Part shown: positions 1 through 7,598 of the stretch, one piece after another
Layout: each line of letters starts with the position of its first letter
Numbering within the stretch: position 1 is the stretch's first letter
Origin: Psychromicrobium xiongbiense
Lineage (GTDB): Bacteria; Actinomycetota; Actinomycetes; Actinomycetales; Micrococcaceae
NCBI RefSeq assembly: GCF_030271165.1
Contig: NZ_JASSZH010000009.1
Location: 1-64,000, forward strand
DNA: 64,000 nt
Direction: 5' to 3'
The notes under the pieces: model-generated
The model's database searches: none
What the model was told of the DNA's origin: nothing
What the model saw: only the letters and a program-made list of their open reading frames with translations
Translations under genes and position numbers: made by a program

Positions 1-16
1 CTGTTTCTTCCGGCAG

Positions 17-751
17 CTACTTTTTCTTGGTGCCGAAGAGCTTGTTCCACCGGGCGGTCAGGCCCCATTTGGCCACATTGAGTGCGGCCTCCTTGAAGAT
101 GCTGCCGCTCATCTTGGACTCACCGAATTCACGGTCCACAAAGGTGATCGGAACCTCAACGATTTTCATCCCCAGCTGGGCCACTCGCCAGAGCATATCG
201 ACCTGGAAGCCGTAACCTGCAGAGTGCACCTGCTCAAAATCGATCGCCTCCAGAGTGCTGCGGCGGAACGCACGGTAGCCTCCCGTGATGTCCTTCACCC
301 GCAGACCGAGCATCAGGCGAGCATAGAGGCTACCGCCCAGCGAGATGAACTTACGGCTCGCGGGCCAGTTCACCACCTTGCCACCGGGTACCCAGCGCGA
401 GCCCAGGACAAGGTCGGCGCCCTGCTCGATGGCGTCCAGCAGCAGCGGAAGCTGTTCGGGAGCATGCGAGCCGTCCGCATCCATTTCCACAATGACGTCA
501 TAGCCCTCATCCAGGCCCCAGCGGAATCCGGCCAGATACGCCGCACCCAGGCCCTCCTTGCCCTTGCGGTGCAGAACGTGGACATTGGTATCGTCGGCCG
601 CAAAGGAGTCCGCCAGCTCACCGGTGCCGTCCGGGCTGTTGTCATCGGCAATCAGCATATGCGCTTGCGGGACCGCCTGACGCAACCGCTTCAGCGTCGA
701 GGGCAGGGACTCGACCTCGTTATAGGTCGGGATGATGGTCAATACGCGCAC
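17..751 (-). CDS. ppm1: Polyprenol-phosphate mannosyltransferase (GT2)
   Basis: This 244-residue protein is a family-2 glycosyltransferase of the dolichol-phosphate mannose synthase group. It would transfer mannose from GDP-mannose to a polyprenyl phosphate at the cytoplasmic membrane face, supplying the mannosyl donor for lipoglycans or protein mannosylation. The start reads IIPTYNE; IADDNSPDGT (residues 34-43) and the metal-binding DADGSH (91-96) follow, then TGGYRAFRR near 155. No membrane domain follows and no apolipoprotein N-acyltransferase domain is fused, unlike the mycobacterial Ppm1. The start is GTG, chosen because GAAAGG lies 8 bases upstream and MRVLTIIPTYNE is the usual family N-terminus. 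A TATAAT hexamer lies about 50 bases upstream of the start. The function is family-based. Confidence 0.9.
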   Translation of the reverse strand: MRVLTIIPTYNEVESLPSTLKRLRQAVPQAHMLIADDNSPDGTGELADSFAADDTNVHVLHRKGKEGLGAAYLAGFRWGLDEGYDVIVEMDADGSHAPEQLPLLLDAIEQGADLVLGSRWVPGGKVVNWPASRKFISLGGSLYARLMLGLRVKDITGGYRAFRRSTLEAIDFEQVHSAGYGFQVDMLWRVAQLGMKIVEVPITFVDREFGESKMSGSIFKEAALNVAKWGLTARWNKLFGTKKK

Positions 752-800
752 TCACATGGCCTTTCGTTGCGGCGTGCCTCAGAGGTGGCAGCAAAAAACC

Positions 801-806
801 ATTATA
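801..806 (-). promoter_or_regulatory. -10 box for the mannosyltransferase gene
   Basis: A perfect TATAAT is read on the minus strand here. It would place the transcription start about 43 bases before the GTG start. The -35 region is weak (no good TTGACA at 16-18 bases), so this is an inference from one hexamer. Confidence 0.45.
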
Positions 807-1102
807 CGGAACAGACAAGCGCGGAAGATCCGCCAAAGGAAGGCGAAAGGAAAAGAATGGGTAGATCCGCGCGCCTTCGGGCCAGCTTCGGCACAACCGT
901 CGCGGTGCACCCAAGCTGTTTTCTACTGACGCGCGAATCTACCCGTGTGTGGAGCCGAGCTCCCGCACGCCCCGTTGACCAGCAACGGACAAATACCTGC
1001 ACCCGGGGGAACTGCAGCCATGGCTTTGTGCTTCCAAAGCCCGTCGGGACGAATCCCGTTGAGCTAATAGCCTCTCGTGACCCCGGCGACCTGTCAAATA
1101 GC

Positions 1103-1140
1103 CGCTGACCTGCACTAACGGGTATTACCGCAGGTCAGCG
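1103..1140 (-). terminator. Hairpin downstream of the amidohydrolase gene
   Basis: The arms CGCTGACCTGC and GCAGGTCAGCG pair perfectly over 11 bp around a 16-base loop. The hairpin lies about 100 bases past the amidohydrolase stop on the minus strand. There is no U-tract, so it is a terminator only by position and stem strength; an RNA-processing or REP-like role is equally possible. Confidence 0.4.
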
Positions 1141-1238
1141 GGCGACTGTCCGCATAGCAAAATCATCGGAAATATTCTGGAATTTACATTTCTTCGGCAT
1201 GTCGCAGGGCGCGCCTGCCTGACAGCCACCGGAACTGG

Positions 1239-2885
1239 TCAGCCGCGTGTTGCCGCAGACAGCTCACCACTGTCAAAGAGTTCCACTCCTCGGTGGACGG
1301 TGGCCAGCGCCCGGGGCCTGTTCTCGGTGTCGAGCGCTGGAAGCAACGGAGTCCGGGAGCGAGGGTCCGTACTCCAGGACTGCACCCTTTCATCGGCAAC
1401 CTGCACCATCAACTCGTCCACTTCCCAGACCGCAAAGCTGGCCGGTGCACCTGGAACAAGCTGTCCCAGCATCAGATCCTGTCTGGCCGCGCGCCACCCT
1501 GCCCTGGTGTGCGCCAGGAAAGCCCCTCGGGCAGAAATCCGCTGCCCGGGCTCCTGATGTTCAAGACAGGCAGCCACTGCCGCCCAGGGATCCAGGGGCG
1601 TGACCGGCGCATCCGAACCGAGGGCCACCGGAATCCCCGCAGAGAAGAAGGAGGCAAATCGATTCATCCCCTGTGCGCGCTGTGCGCCCAGTCTCCGGGC
1701 ATACAAGGAATCGGCTCCGCCCCAGAGCGCGTCAAAGGCCGGCTGAACGCTTGCCGTGACCGAAAATTCCGCCAGGGTTGCGATCGACGCGTCGTCCGCC
1801 ATCTCCACGTGTTCGAGGCGATGCCCTGCTGCACGGAGCGCGCTGAGGCCCAGCCGCTCCCCGGCACGCCGCAGCCCTTCGATCACGCGGTCCAGGCCGG
1901 CATCGCCAATCACGTGAAAACCTCCCTGCACACCCAGCTCCGTGCAGGCCTGCAGGTGAGCGGCGATCTGCCCGGCGTCCAGATAGCCGGTGCCGCGATG
2001 GCCTGGCTGGTCGCTGTAGTCCTCACGCAGCAGGGCGGTCCGCGAACCCAGAGAACCGTCCACATTGAGGTCCCCGGCAAAACCCAGGGGCCTGATGCCA
2101 GCCTGGCCAAGTTCGGCCAGCACGGCACGCCCCTCGTCAGCGGAGCCGATGAGCTGACCCCAGTACGGCAGGACCTCCACCCCGGGCTCGGTGACCGCCA
2201 TCAGCGCGGCGAGATCCTCCCGCGCTGCCTCGAAGGTACCGACCGCCATTTCGGCCACCGCAACGTACCCAGCCCGAGCAGCTGCCTGCAGTGCGCGGCT
2301 CTGAACCCGACGGCGGGCCACCGGGCTGAGCGCCTGCGCCCCCGCGCGAGCCAGCCGGTTGATCTCACCGAAGACCTGGGACGCACCTAACCAACCCCGC
2401 TCCGCCAGAGACAGACGATGTGCCAGGGCAGAGGAAACCAGAGCGGAATGCACATCCACCCGGGACAGATACACCTCCCGGCCACCGGCAGCCCGGTCCA
2501 GTTCAGCAGCGCTCGGCAGCGTCTGCTCGGCCCATGAAGTCTCATCCCAGCCGAAGCCCAGGATCGCAGGATCGCCGGATTCAGCACGCCGCGCCGCCTC
2601 CGCGACACGGTCCAGCAGTTCCCGGGCCGACCTGAGGCCCCGCAGATCCAGGGAGTCCAGCATCACACCCGTCTCAGTGACGTGAACATGCGAGTCCACG
2701 AAACCAGGAGCCACCAGGGCGCCCTGGAGATCGATGACGCGCATCGAGTCATCCGCCAGCGAGGTGGCGGCATACTCACCCCCCACCCACGCCACAGTTC
2801 CGCCATCCACCAGCATGGCGGTGGCCAGCGGATCGGCCGGACTGTAGACGGATCCGTTGCGGTACAGGGTTACGGTCACTGGCAC
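1239..2885 (-). CDS. Amidohydrolase family protein (YtcJ-like)
   Basis: About 548 residues with the layout of the YtcJ-type amidohydrolases, zinc hydrolases whose substrates are mostly unknown. The N-terminal beta-sandwich gives way to the barrel metal motif DSHVHVTETG after GALVAPGF. HVIGDAGLD and the late Asp of ALGSDAPV complete the expected metal-site pattern. The open frame continues upstream into the helicase gene, but homologues begin at VTLYRNGSVY, so a GTG at 2885 (or 2879) is the likely start, with AAGAAAG just before it. It lies 94 bases downstream of helY on the same strand and may be cotranscribed. Substrate not predictable from sequence. Confidence 0.85.
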   Translation of the reverse strand: MPVTVTLYRNGSVYSPADPLATAMLVDGGTVAWVGGEYAATSLADDSMRVIDLQGALVAPGFVDSHVHVTETGVMLDSLDLRGLRSARELLDRVAEAARRAESGDPAILGFGWDETSWAEQTLPSAAELDRAAGGREVYLSRVDVHSALVSSALAHRLSLAERGWLGASQVFGEINRLARAGAQALSPVARRRVQSRALQAAARAGYVAVAEMAVGTFEAAREDLAALMAVTEPGVEVLPYWGQLIGSADEGRAVLAELGQAGIRPLGFAGDLNVDGSLGSRTALLREDYSDQPGHRGTGYLDAGQIAAHLQACTELGVQGGFHVIGDAGLDRVIEGLRRAGERLGLSALRAAGHRLEHVEMADDASIATLAEFSVTASVQPAFDALWGGADSLYARRLGAQRAQGMNRFASFFSAGIPVALGSDAPVTPLDPWAAVAACLEHQEPGQRISARGAFLAHTRAGWRAARQDLMLGQLVPGAPASFAVWEVDELMVQVADERVQSWSTDPRSRTPLLPALDTENRPRALATVHRGVELFDSGELSAATRG

Positions 2886-2979
2886 ATCACTTTCTTGACG
2901 AGACTCTTGAGACGGGCCGCCAAGGCGGCAGCTGAAGAACGGCAGACAGCTCCACCGCAAATCTGAGCGAGGTGAAGGG

Positions 2980-5907
2980 CTACTGTTCACCCAGACCTGA
3001 GTAGGCCACCACTCCACGGCGGACCCGACGGATCGCTTCGAGACAACCGCCGTGCAGACGATCCGAGATACCGGGGGCCTTAGCAATCTGATCCAGGATG
3101 TCGATCACCTGCTTGGCCCATCGCACAAAGTCGCCGGCAGCAAGTTCGGTACCGTCCAGCACCTGTTCCAGTCTGCGCCCGCGCGCCCACTTGTGCATCG
3201 GCCAGACCAGCCCCAGATCAGGTTCAACCGTGACCGGCAATCGCGCCTGTTCCTCGGCATCGGAAAGCAGCGACCACTGGCGAATCAGCTCGGTGACGGC
3301 ACTCTCCAGACCGGGAGTGGGCATCCGTGGGCGTTGGCCGCTCTCCTCACGTTTGGCCTGGTACACCAGGGCCGCGGCGAAGGCCGCAAGTTCCTGGGCA
3401 TCCAGCGCGTCCAGAGCACCTTCGCTGAGGCACAGCGCGATCAACAGATCCTTTTCACCGTAGAGCCGCCGCAGCCGCTGGCCCTTGGCGGTAGGCTCCA
3501 GCTGGCCGGTCTCCGGACCAGGAGCCAGGAAGCCCTGCGCCTGAAGCAGGTCGCAGACCCGGTCGAAGGTGGCGGCGATAGTGCCCGTCCGGCCCTGAAT
3601 CTGGCGGACGAGCGCATCCGTCTCGCGCCGCAGCTTCCACCAGCGCTCGGCCCAGCGGGCATGCGCCTCCCGGTCGGAGCAGCCATGACAGGGGTGCGCG
3701 CGCAGTACCCGGCGCAGCCGCGTGATCTCAGCCTCCGCGTCTCCGTCACGCCGGATGCCGAATCCGGCCGAAGGTGTGGCCGTTGTGGTGTCGGAGTGCT
3801 GCCGCAGCAACTGACGCATCTGGGCCAGGACCTGTTTGCGGTCCGTGGGGTTCCTGGAACGGAAGCCTTTGGGCAGCGCCAGGTGGGCCACCGGGGCGAT
3901 GGGTGCGTCCAGGTCGTGGCGGGTCAGCCGGAAGACCTCGTGCTCCTCGTTGAGGACCAGCGGGTGCATCTCTCCCCGGGACTCGCTGAGTGAGACGACC
4001 AGCGCGTGGCTGGCTCCCCGACCGCCGCCCATCCGCACGATGTCGCCAGGACGCAGCGCGGCCAGGGACAGATCGATACTGTCCCGCCGGGCGCGTCCCT
4101 GATGCTTGGCCGCGCGGTTCTCTGCATCGGAGAGTTCCCTCCGGAGGCGCGCGTATTCGGCAAAGTCCCCTAGGTGGCAGGTCATCGATTCGACGTAGCC
4201 GGCCAGAGACTCCTCCCGGCTGCGCACCTGCCGGGCCAGACCGACCACCGAGCGGTCCGCCTGGAACTGGGCGAATGACGATTCCAGGATCTGCCGCGAC
4301 CGGTCCCGGCCAAACTGGGCGATCAGGTTGACACTCATGTTGTACGTGGGACGGAAACTTGAGTTGAGTGGGTACGTCCGCCGGGACGCCAGACCCGCGA
4401 TGGCCGTCGGATCAATACCCGGCTGCCAGAGCACGACGGCATGGCCTTCGACGTCGATGCCGCGCCGCCCAGCCCGGCCGGTCAGCTGGGTGTACTCCCC
4501 TGCCGTGATGTTGACATGGCTCTCGCCATTGAATTTCTCCAGCTTTTCCAGCACCACGGACCGGGCCGGCATATTCACACCGAGAGCCAGGGTCTCGGTG
4601 GCGAAGACCGCGCGGAGCAGTCCCTCCGCAAAGAGTTCCTCCACCAGTTCCTTGAAGGTGGGCAGCATCCCCGCGTGGTGAGCGGCAATGCCACGCAGCA
4701 AGCCCTCGCGGAAGGACCAGAATCCCAGAACGGTCAGATCATCTTCCGGAATCTCACGGCAGGCCTCATCCACCCGCACCCGGATGACCTCACGCTGCTC
4801 AGGGGTGGTCAGACTCAGCCCTGCGTCCACGCACTGGCGGACGGCGGCATCGCAGCCTGCTCGGGAGAAGATGAAGGTAATGGCAGGCAGCAGGCCGGCT
4901 TCATCCAGTGTGGCCACGACCTGGGCCCGGCTGGGTGGCCGGAAGCCCGGGGTCGCTGATCCCCCGTTCGGCCGGGAGCTTCCGGGTCCGTGATCGGTGC
5001 GCAGGCGGTGGGAACGCCCGCGGGTCGACCCGCCCCGCGGGCCTCCGCTGCCCCGGGAGCGGAAACGCTGTTGCGCCTCGGCCCGCGCGGTGCGGACCAG
5101 CCAGGAATTGACGCTCAGGCCATCGGTGGCCTTCTGGGAGGCCGGCTGCGGCTCGCGGCCGTCATCGGCAAACAGGTCGATCAGATCGCGCCCGTGCAGC
5201 ACATGTTGCCAGAGCGGGACCGGCCGCACCTCGGAGACAATCACCTCAGTGGATCCCCGTACCGCATCGAGCCAGGCGCCGAACTCCTCGGCATTGGAGA
5301 CTGTGGCGCTCAGTGAAACCAGCTGAACCGACTCCGGCAGGTGAATGATGACTTCTTCCCAGACGGCCCCGCGGAATCTGTCCGCCAGATAGTGCACCTC
5401 ATCCATCACCACGAAGGCAAGGTCACGCAGGCTGCCGGAGCCGGCATAGAGCATATTGCGCAGCACCTCGGTGGTCATGACCACCACCGGGGCCTCCGGG
5501 TTGATCGACGTATCGCCGGTCAGCAGACCCACCTGATCGGCGCCGTGCACCGCCGCCAGCTCAGCGTATTTCTGATTACTGAGTGCTTTGATCGGGGTGG
5601 TGTAGAAGGCTTTTTTTCCCCGGCTGAGGGCCAGCACGATGGCGAACTCCCCCACGATCGTCTTGCCTGCCCCGGTCGGTGCGGCGACCAGCACCCCGTG
5701 GCCGGCCTCCAGCGCCTGGCAGGCCTGCACCTGGAAATCATCCAGCTCGAAATCGAAGCCACGGGCAAAGGCACCGAACTCGGTGCGGGCCAGGCTCTGG
5801 CGGTCCCGGGCCAGCTCAAACCGTTCTGAGGGGGAAAGCTCCACTGGATTCCTCGCGTCCGTCAGAGAGGACGAATCGTCGGGAACAGCAGGGACTGCAG
5901 AAGGCAT
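2980..5907 (-). CDS. helY: Ski2-like DEAD/DEAH-box RNA helicase HelY
   Basis: This 975-residue protein matches the actinobacterial HelY (Ski2/Mtr4-like) superfamily 2 helicases, thought to act in RNA turnover or remodelling. Walker A APTGAGKT is at residues 76-83, the DEVH box at 169-172 and the SAT motif at about 200. QLTGRAGRRG of motif VI lies near 480. An Arg/Gly-rich stretch between the two RecA domains (about 283-310) resembles an RNA-binding linker. The C-terminal DSHCT-type region follows a CxxC pair (HPCHGCSDRE). The ATG at 5907 has TAGGCT six bases upstream, so transcription probably starts at the codon. The gene follows tatC as in Mycobacterium. The RNA target is unknown. Confidence 0.93.
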   Translation of the reverse strand: MPSAVPAVPDDSSSLTDARNPVELSPSERFELARDRQSLARTEFGAFARGFDFELDDFQVQACQALEAGHGVLVAAPTGAGKTIVGEFAIVLALSRGKKAFYTTPIKALSNQKYAELAAVHGADQVGLLTGDTSINPEAPVVVMTTEVLRNMLYAGSGSLRDLAFVVMDEVHYLADRFRGAVWEEVIIHLPESVQLVSLSATVSNAEEFGAWLDAVRGSTEVIVSEVRPVPLWQHVLHGRDLIDLFADDGREPQPASQKATDGLSVNSWLVRTARAEAQQRFRSRGSGGPRGGSTRGRSHRLRTDHGPGSSRPNGGSATPGFRPPSRAQVVATLDEAGLLPAITFIFSRAGCDAAVRQCVDAGLSLTTPEQREVIRVRVDEACREIPEDDLTVLGFWSFREGLLRGIAAHHAGMLPTFKELVEELFAEGLLRAVFATETLALGVNMPARSVVLEKLEKFNGESHVNITAGEYTQLTGRAGRRGIDVEGHAVVLWQPGIDPTAIAGLASRRTYPLNSSFRPTYNMSVNLIAQFGRDRSRQILESSFAQFQADRSVVGLARQVRSREESLAGYVESMTCHLGDFAEYARLRRELSDAENRAAKHQGRARRDSIDLSLAALRPGDIVRMGGGRGASHALVVSLSESRGEMHPLVLNEEHEVFRLTRHDLDAPIAPVAHLALPKGFRSRNPTDRKQVLAQMRQLLRQHSDTTTATPSAGFGIRRDGDAEAEITRLRRVLRAHPCHGCSDREAHARWAERWWKLRRETDALVRQIQGRTGTIAATFDRVCDLLQAQGFLAPGPETGQLEPTAKGQRLRRLYGEKDLLIALCLSEGALDALDAQELAAFAAALVYQAKREESGQRPRMPTPGLESAVTELIRQWSLLSDAEEQARLPVTVEPDLGLVWPMHKWARGRRLEQVLDGTELAAGDFVRWAKQVIDILDQIAKAPGISDRLHGGCLEAIRRVRRGVVAYSGLGEQ

Positions 5908-5913
5908 GAACCT

Positions 5914-5919
5914 AGCCTA
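5914..5919 (-). promoter_or_regulatory. Leaderless -10 box of helY (TAGGCT)
   Basis: TAGGCT is separated by six bases from the helY ATG, so the transcript would begin at or next to the start codon. No Shine-Dalgarno sequence is present. It is one of a recurring set in this window. Confidence 0.55.
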
Positions 5920-5936
5920 TGCCCCCGGAACCCAGA

Positions 5937-5960
5937 GTCCGGACCCGACGGCGTCCGGAC
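5937..5960 (-). terminator. Possible hairpin between tatC and helY
   Basis: Two copies of GTCCGGAC, each itself a palindrome, are separated by eight bases and can form an 8-bp stem downstream of tatC. No U-tract follows. The position between tatC and a leaderless helY promoter fits weak termination, but this is tentative. Confidence 0.3.
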
Positions 5961-5993
5961 ACTATCGCGAGAGTGCGGGGGCACCACAGATGG

Positions 5994-6020
5994 CAGATCT
6001 TCAGATGCAGATCTTCAGAT
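5994..6020. repeat. Two tandem copies of CAGATCTTCAGAT at the tatC stop
   Basis: The 13-base unit occurs at 5994-6006 and 6008-6020, separated by one base. The second copy contains the tatC stop codon, so the first looks like a slippage duplication just downstream of the gene. Confidence 0.8.
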
Positions 6021-6854
6021 ATTGCCCAGATCGGTCAGTGACGTCGCGCTGTCCGCGGTTGCTTCAGTCTCTGCAGCCACTGCCACCGCCCGCTTATCGC
6101 GTCGTCGGTCCAGCAGAACGCACAGGCCCATAGCGCCGAAGTACAGCGCCAACAGCGGTGCGGCCAACAGGAACATCGTGAACGCATCGTTGCCCGGTGC
6201 CGCCATCGCGGAGACGATCGTCACGGCGAGCACCGTGATCCGCCAGCTCTTGAGCATGGTTTGGCCCCGGAGGACTCCTGCCATATTCACACCCACCAGC
6301 ACCACGGGCACCAGGAAAGCGATCCCCATGAACAACACCAGCTGCATGATGAAACTGATGTATTCGTTGGCCTGGATAAAATTGGTACCCCCCTGAGGGG
6401 TGAAAGAGGTGAGCGCGTAGACGATATTCGGCATCACCAGCCAGCCGCAGTAGGCGCCAGCCAGGAACAACGGGATGGCCGCAAACATGAAACCGAAGGT
6501 GTAGTTGCGTTCCTTCCGATTCAGACCGGGGGTGATGAACGCCCAGAGCTGATAGATCCAGACAGGCGAGGAGATGATCACACCGAGGAAGAAAGCCGCC
6601 TGGACCCGCAGGTCGAAGGCAGAACCCACCCCGGCGAAGTTCACCCCGGCAGTGAAATGCCGCTCCTCAGCCAGTTTGGTCAGAGGCTCCGAAATAGACG
6701 CAAACAGCGGGTCCCAGACAAACCATCCGGCCACGGCACCCACCAGGAGACCAATGGCCGCCTTGACCAGCCGGTTACGCAGCTCAACCAAGTGTTCTTT
6801 GAGGGACATCCTCCCCTCAGGGTTGGATTTCTTGCGTCCCTTGAAAAGGGCCAT
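6015..6854 (-). CDS. tatC: Sec-independent translocase subunit TatC
   Basis: A 279-residue polytopic membrane protein with the TatC signature: MSLKEHLVELRNRL near residue 16, a conserved periplasmic loop with PLTKL, and FxxGxxFxP-like segments such as WAFITPGLNRKERNY. Six hydrophobic segments can be traced. TatC binds the twin-arginine signal peptide and recruits TatA to translocate folded proteins across the cytoplasmic membrane. The C-terminal tail is charged (RRRDKRAVAV). It lies 15 bases downstream of tatA on the same strand, an operon arrangement. The stop codon lies inside a short tandem repeat. Confidence 0.96.
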   Translation of the reverse strand: MALFKGRKKSNPEGRMSLKEHLVELRNRLVKAAIGLLVGAVAGWFVWDPLFASISEPLTKLAEERHFTAGVNFAGVGSAFDLRVQAAFFLGVIISSPVWIYQLWAFITPGLNRKERNYTFGFMFAAIPLFLAGAYCGWLVMPNIVYALTSFTPQGGTNFIQANEYISFIMQLVLFMGIAFLVPVVLVGVNMAGVLRGQTMLKSWRITVLAVTIVSAMAAPGNDAFTMFLLAAPLLALYFGAMGLCVLLDRRRDKRAVAVAAETEATADSATSLTDLGNI

Positions 6855-6869
6855 ATCGCCGCAGAACCT

Positions 6870-7133
6870 TTAGAGGCTGGAGTTACTCGGGGGGGTCTTG
6901 GGACCCTCCGGGGGGCTCACAATCTTCCCCTCGACAGGGGTCTCAGCGGAGCTCTCGCTGCTCGGAGCCGCTGGCTCCTTGCCATCATTCTTCGACTCGC
7001 GCACCTCGGCCTTGATGATGCGGAAAGACTGACCCAGGCTCCGCGCCATGGCGGGCAATTTGGGCGCGAAAAAGAGCAAAACAATTACCAAGACAATGAT
7101 GCCGATGACCCACGGCTCACGCAAAAATCCCAC
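6870..7133 (-). CDS. tatA: Sec-independent translocase subunit TatA
   Basis: An 87-residue protein with one N-terminal transmembrane helix (about residues 8-24), the FFAPKLPAMARSLGQSFR hinge and amphipathic helix typical of TatA/TatE, and a disordered acidic and proline-rich tail. The usual FG(P/S)xKLP hinge reads FAPKLP here, with Ala in place of Gly. TatA oligomerises to form the translocation pathway with TatC, encoded immediately downstream. Length is normal for actinobacterial TatA. A TatB gene is not seen in the window. Confidence 0.93.
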   Translation of the reverse strand: MGFLREPWVIGIIVLVIVLLFFAPKLPAMARSLGQSFRIIKAEVRESKNDGKEPAAPSSESSAETPVEGKIVSPPEGPKTPPSNSSL

Positions 7134-7159
7134 GATATTCCTCTCGTTTGGTAGCTATC

Positions 7160-7552
7160 CTACAGCCTGAGATCGCGTCCCTCGGCCTGCAGGTCACGCA
7201 GGGATTGCAACTGTCCCTGGGCATATCGACGCTCAACACGACGACGCCTACGGTCCGCTACGCGGCTGAGCTTTCCGCTCTGATACGCCAGACGCACCTC
7301 AGTGGGGTTGGCCTCCACGGCCCAGCCGGGCGCTGGCGCCTCCAGCTCCGCCACTGCGGTGCGCTCCCGGGCTGCCTGACGGTAGCGCTTCTCGGCGGCA
7401 TCGGCCGTGGCGCTGAGCTTCTCGGAAGCCTGCGCAAAATCCTTGCCGAGTGCGGCAAGCTGGCGCCACAGGCGAATTCCGAGCAGCACGACATAGAGCA
7501 GCGAGATCGCGATGAGCGCCACCCAGATCAGAATCCATGACCACCAAGGCAT
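7160..7552 (-). CDS. Small single-pass membrane protein, unknown function
   Basis: A 130-residue protein with one transmembrane helix at residues 4-26 (very Trp/Leu/Ile-rich), then an alpha-helical, charged region of coiled-coil character up to about residue 65 (LAALGKDFAQASEKLSATAD) and a basic stretch RRRRRVERR near 105. It lies between pafBC and tatA on the same strand with 26-46-base gaps, so it is probably cotranscribed. I do not recognise a named family. The position is consistent with an accessory membrane protein, but nothing in the sequence shows a Tat or proteasome role. Confidence 0.75.
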   Translation of the reverse strand: MPWWSWILIWVALIAISLLYVVLLGIRLWRQLAALGKDFAQASEKLSATADAAEKRYRQAARERTAVAELEAPAPGWAVEANPTEVRLAYQSGKLSRVADRRRRRVERRYAQGQLQSLRDLQAEGRDLRL

Positions 7553-7598
7553 GGGTCCAGTCTACGGACCCGGCAAGGGCTGTGGAGTCAGGTACCAG

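Larger units (their letters stand above)
752..1238. other. 487-base intergenic region without a recognisable gene
   Basis: No coding sequence on either strand resembles a protein family; the open frames here are low-complexity shadows. It contains the TATAAT for the leftward gene and, near its right side, a perfect 11-bp hairpin (1103-1140). The remainder (about 820-1100) shows nothing I can name. A small RNA cannot be excluded by eye. Confidence 0.5.

Noticed and set aside
1-751. Fusion of the mannosyltransferase to an apolipoprotein acyltransferase, as in Mycobacterium
   Set aside because: The protein is 244 residues and ends before any membrane domain; a separate gene outside the window cannot be judged.
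15-3086. Long plus-strand frames over the mannosyltransferase and amidohydrolase (for example 224-1108 and 1293-2390)
   Set aside because: No family resemblance and they sit opposite clear coding frames.
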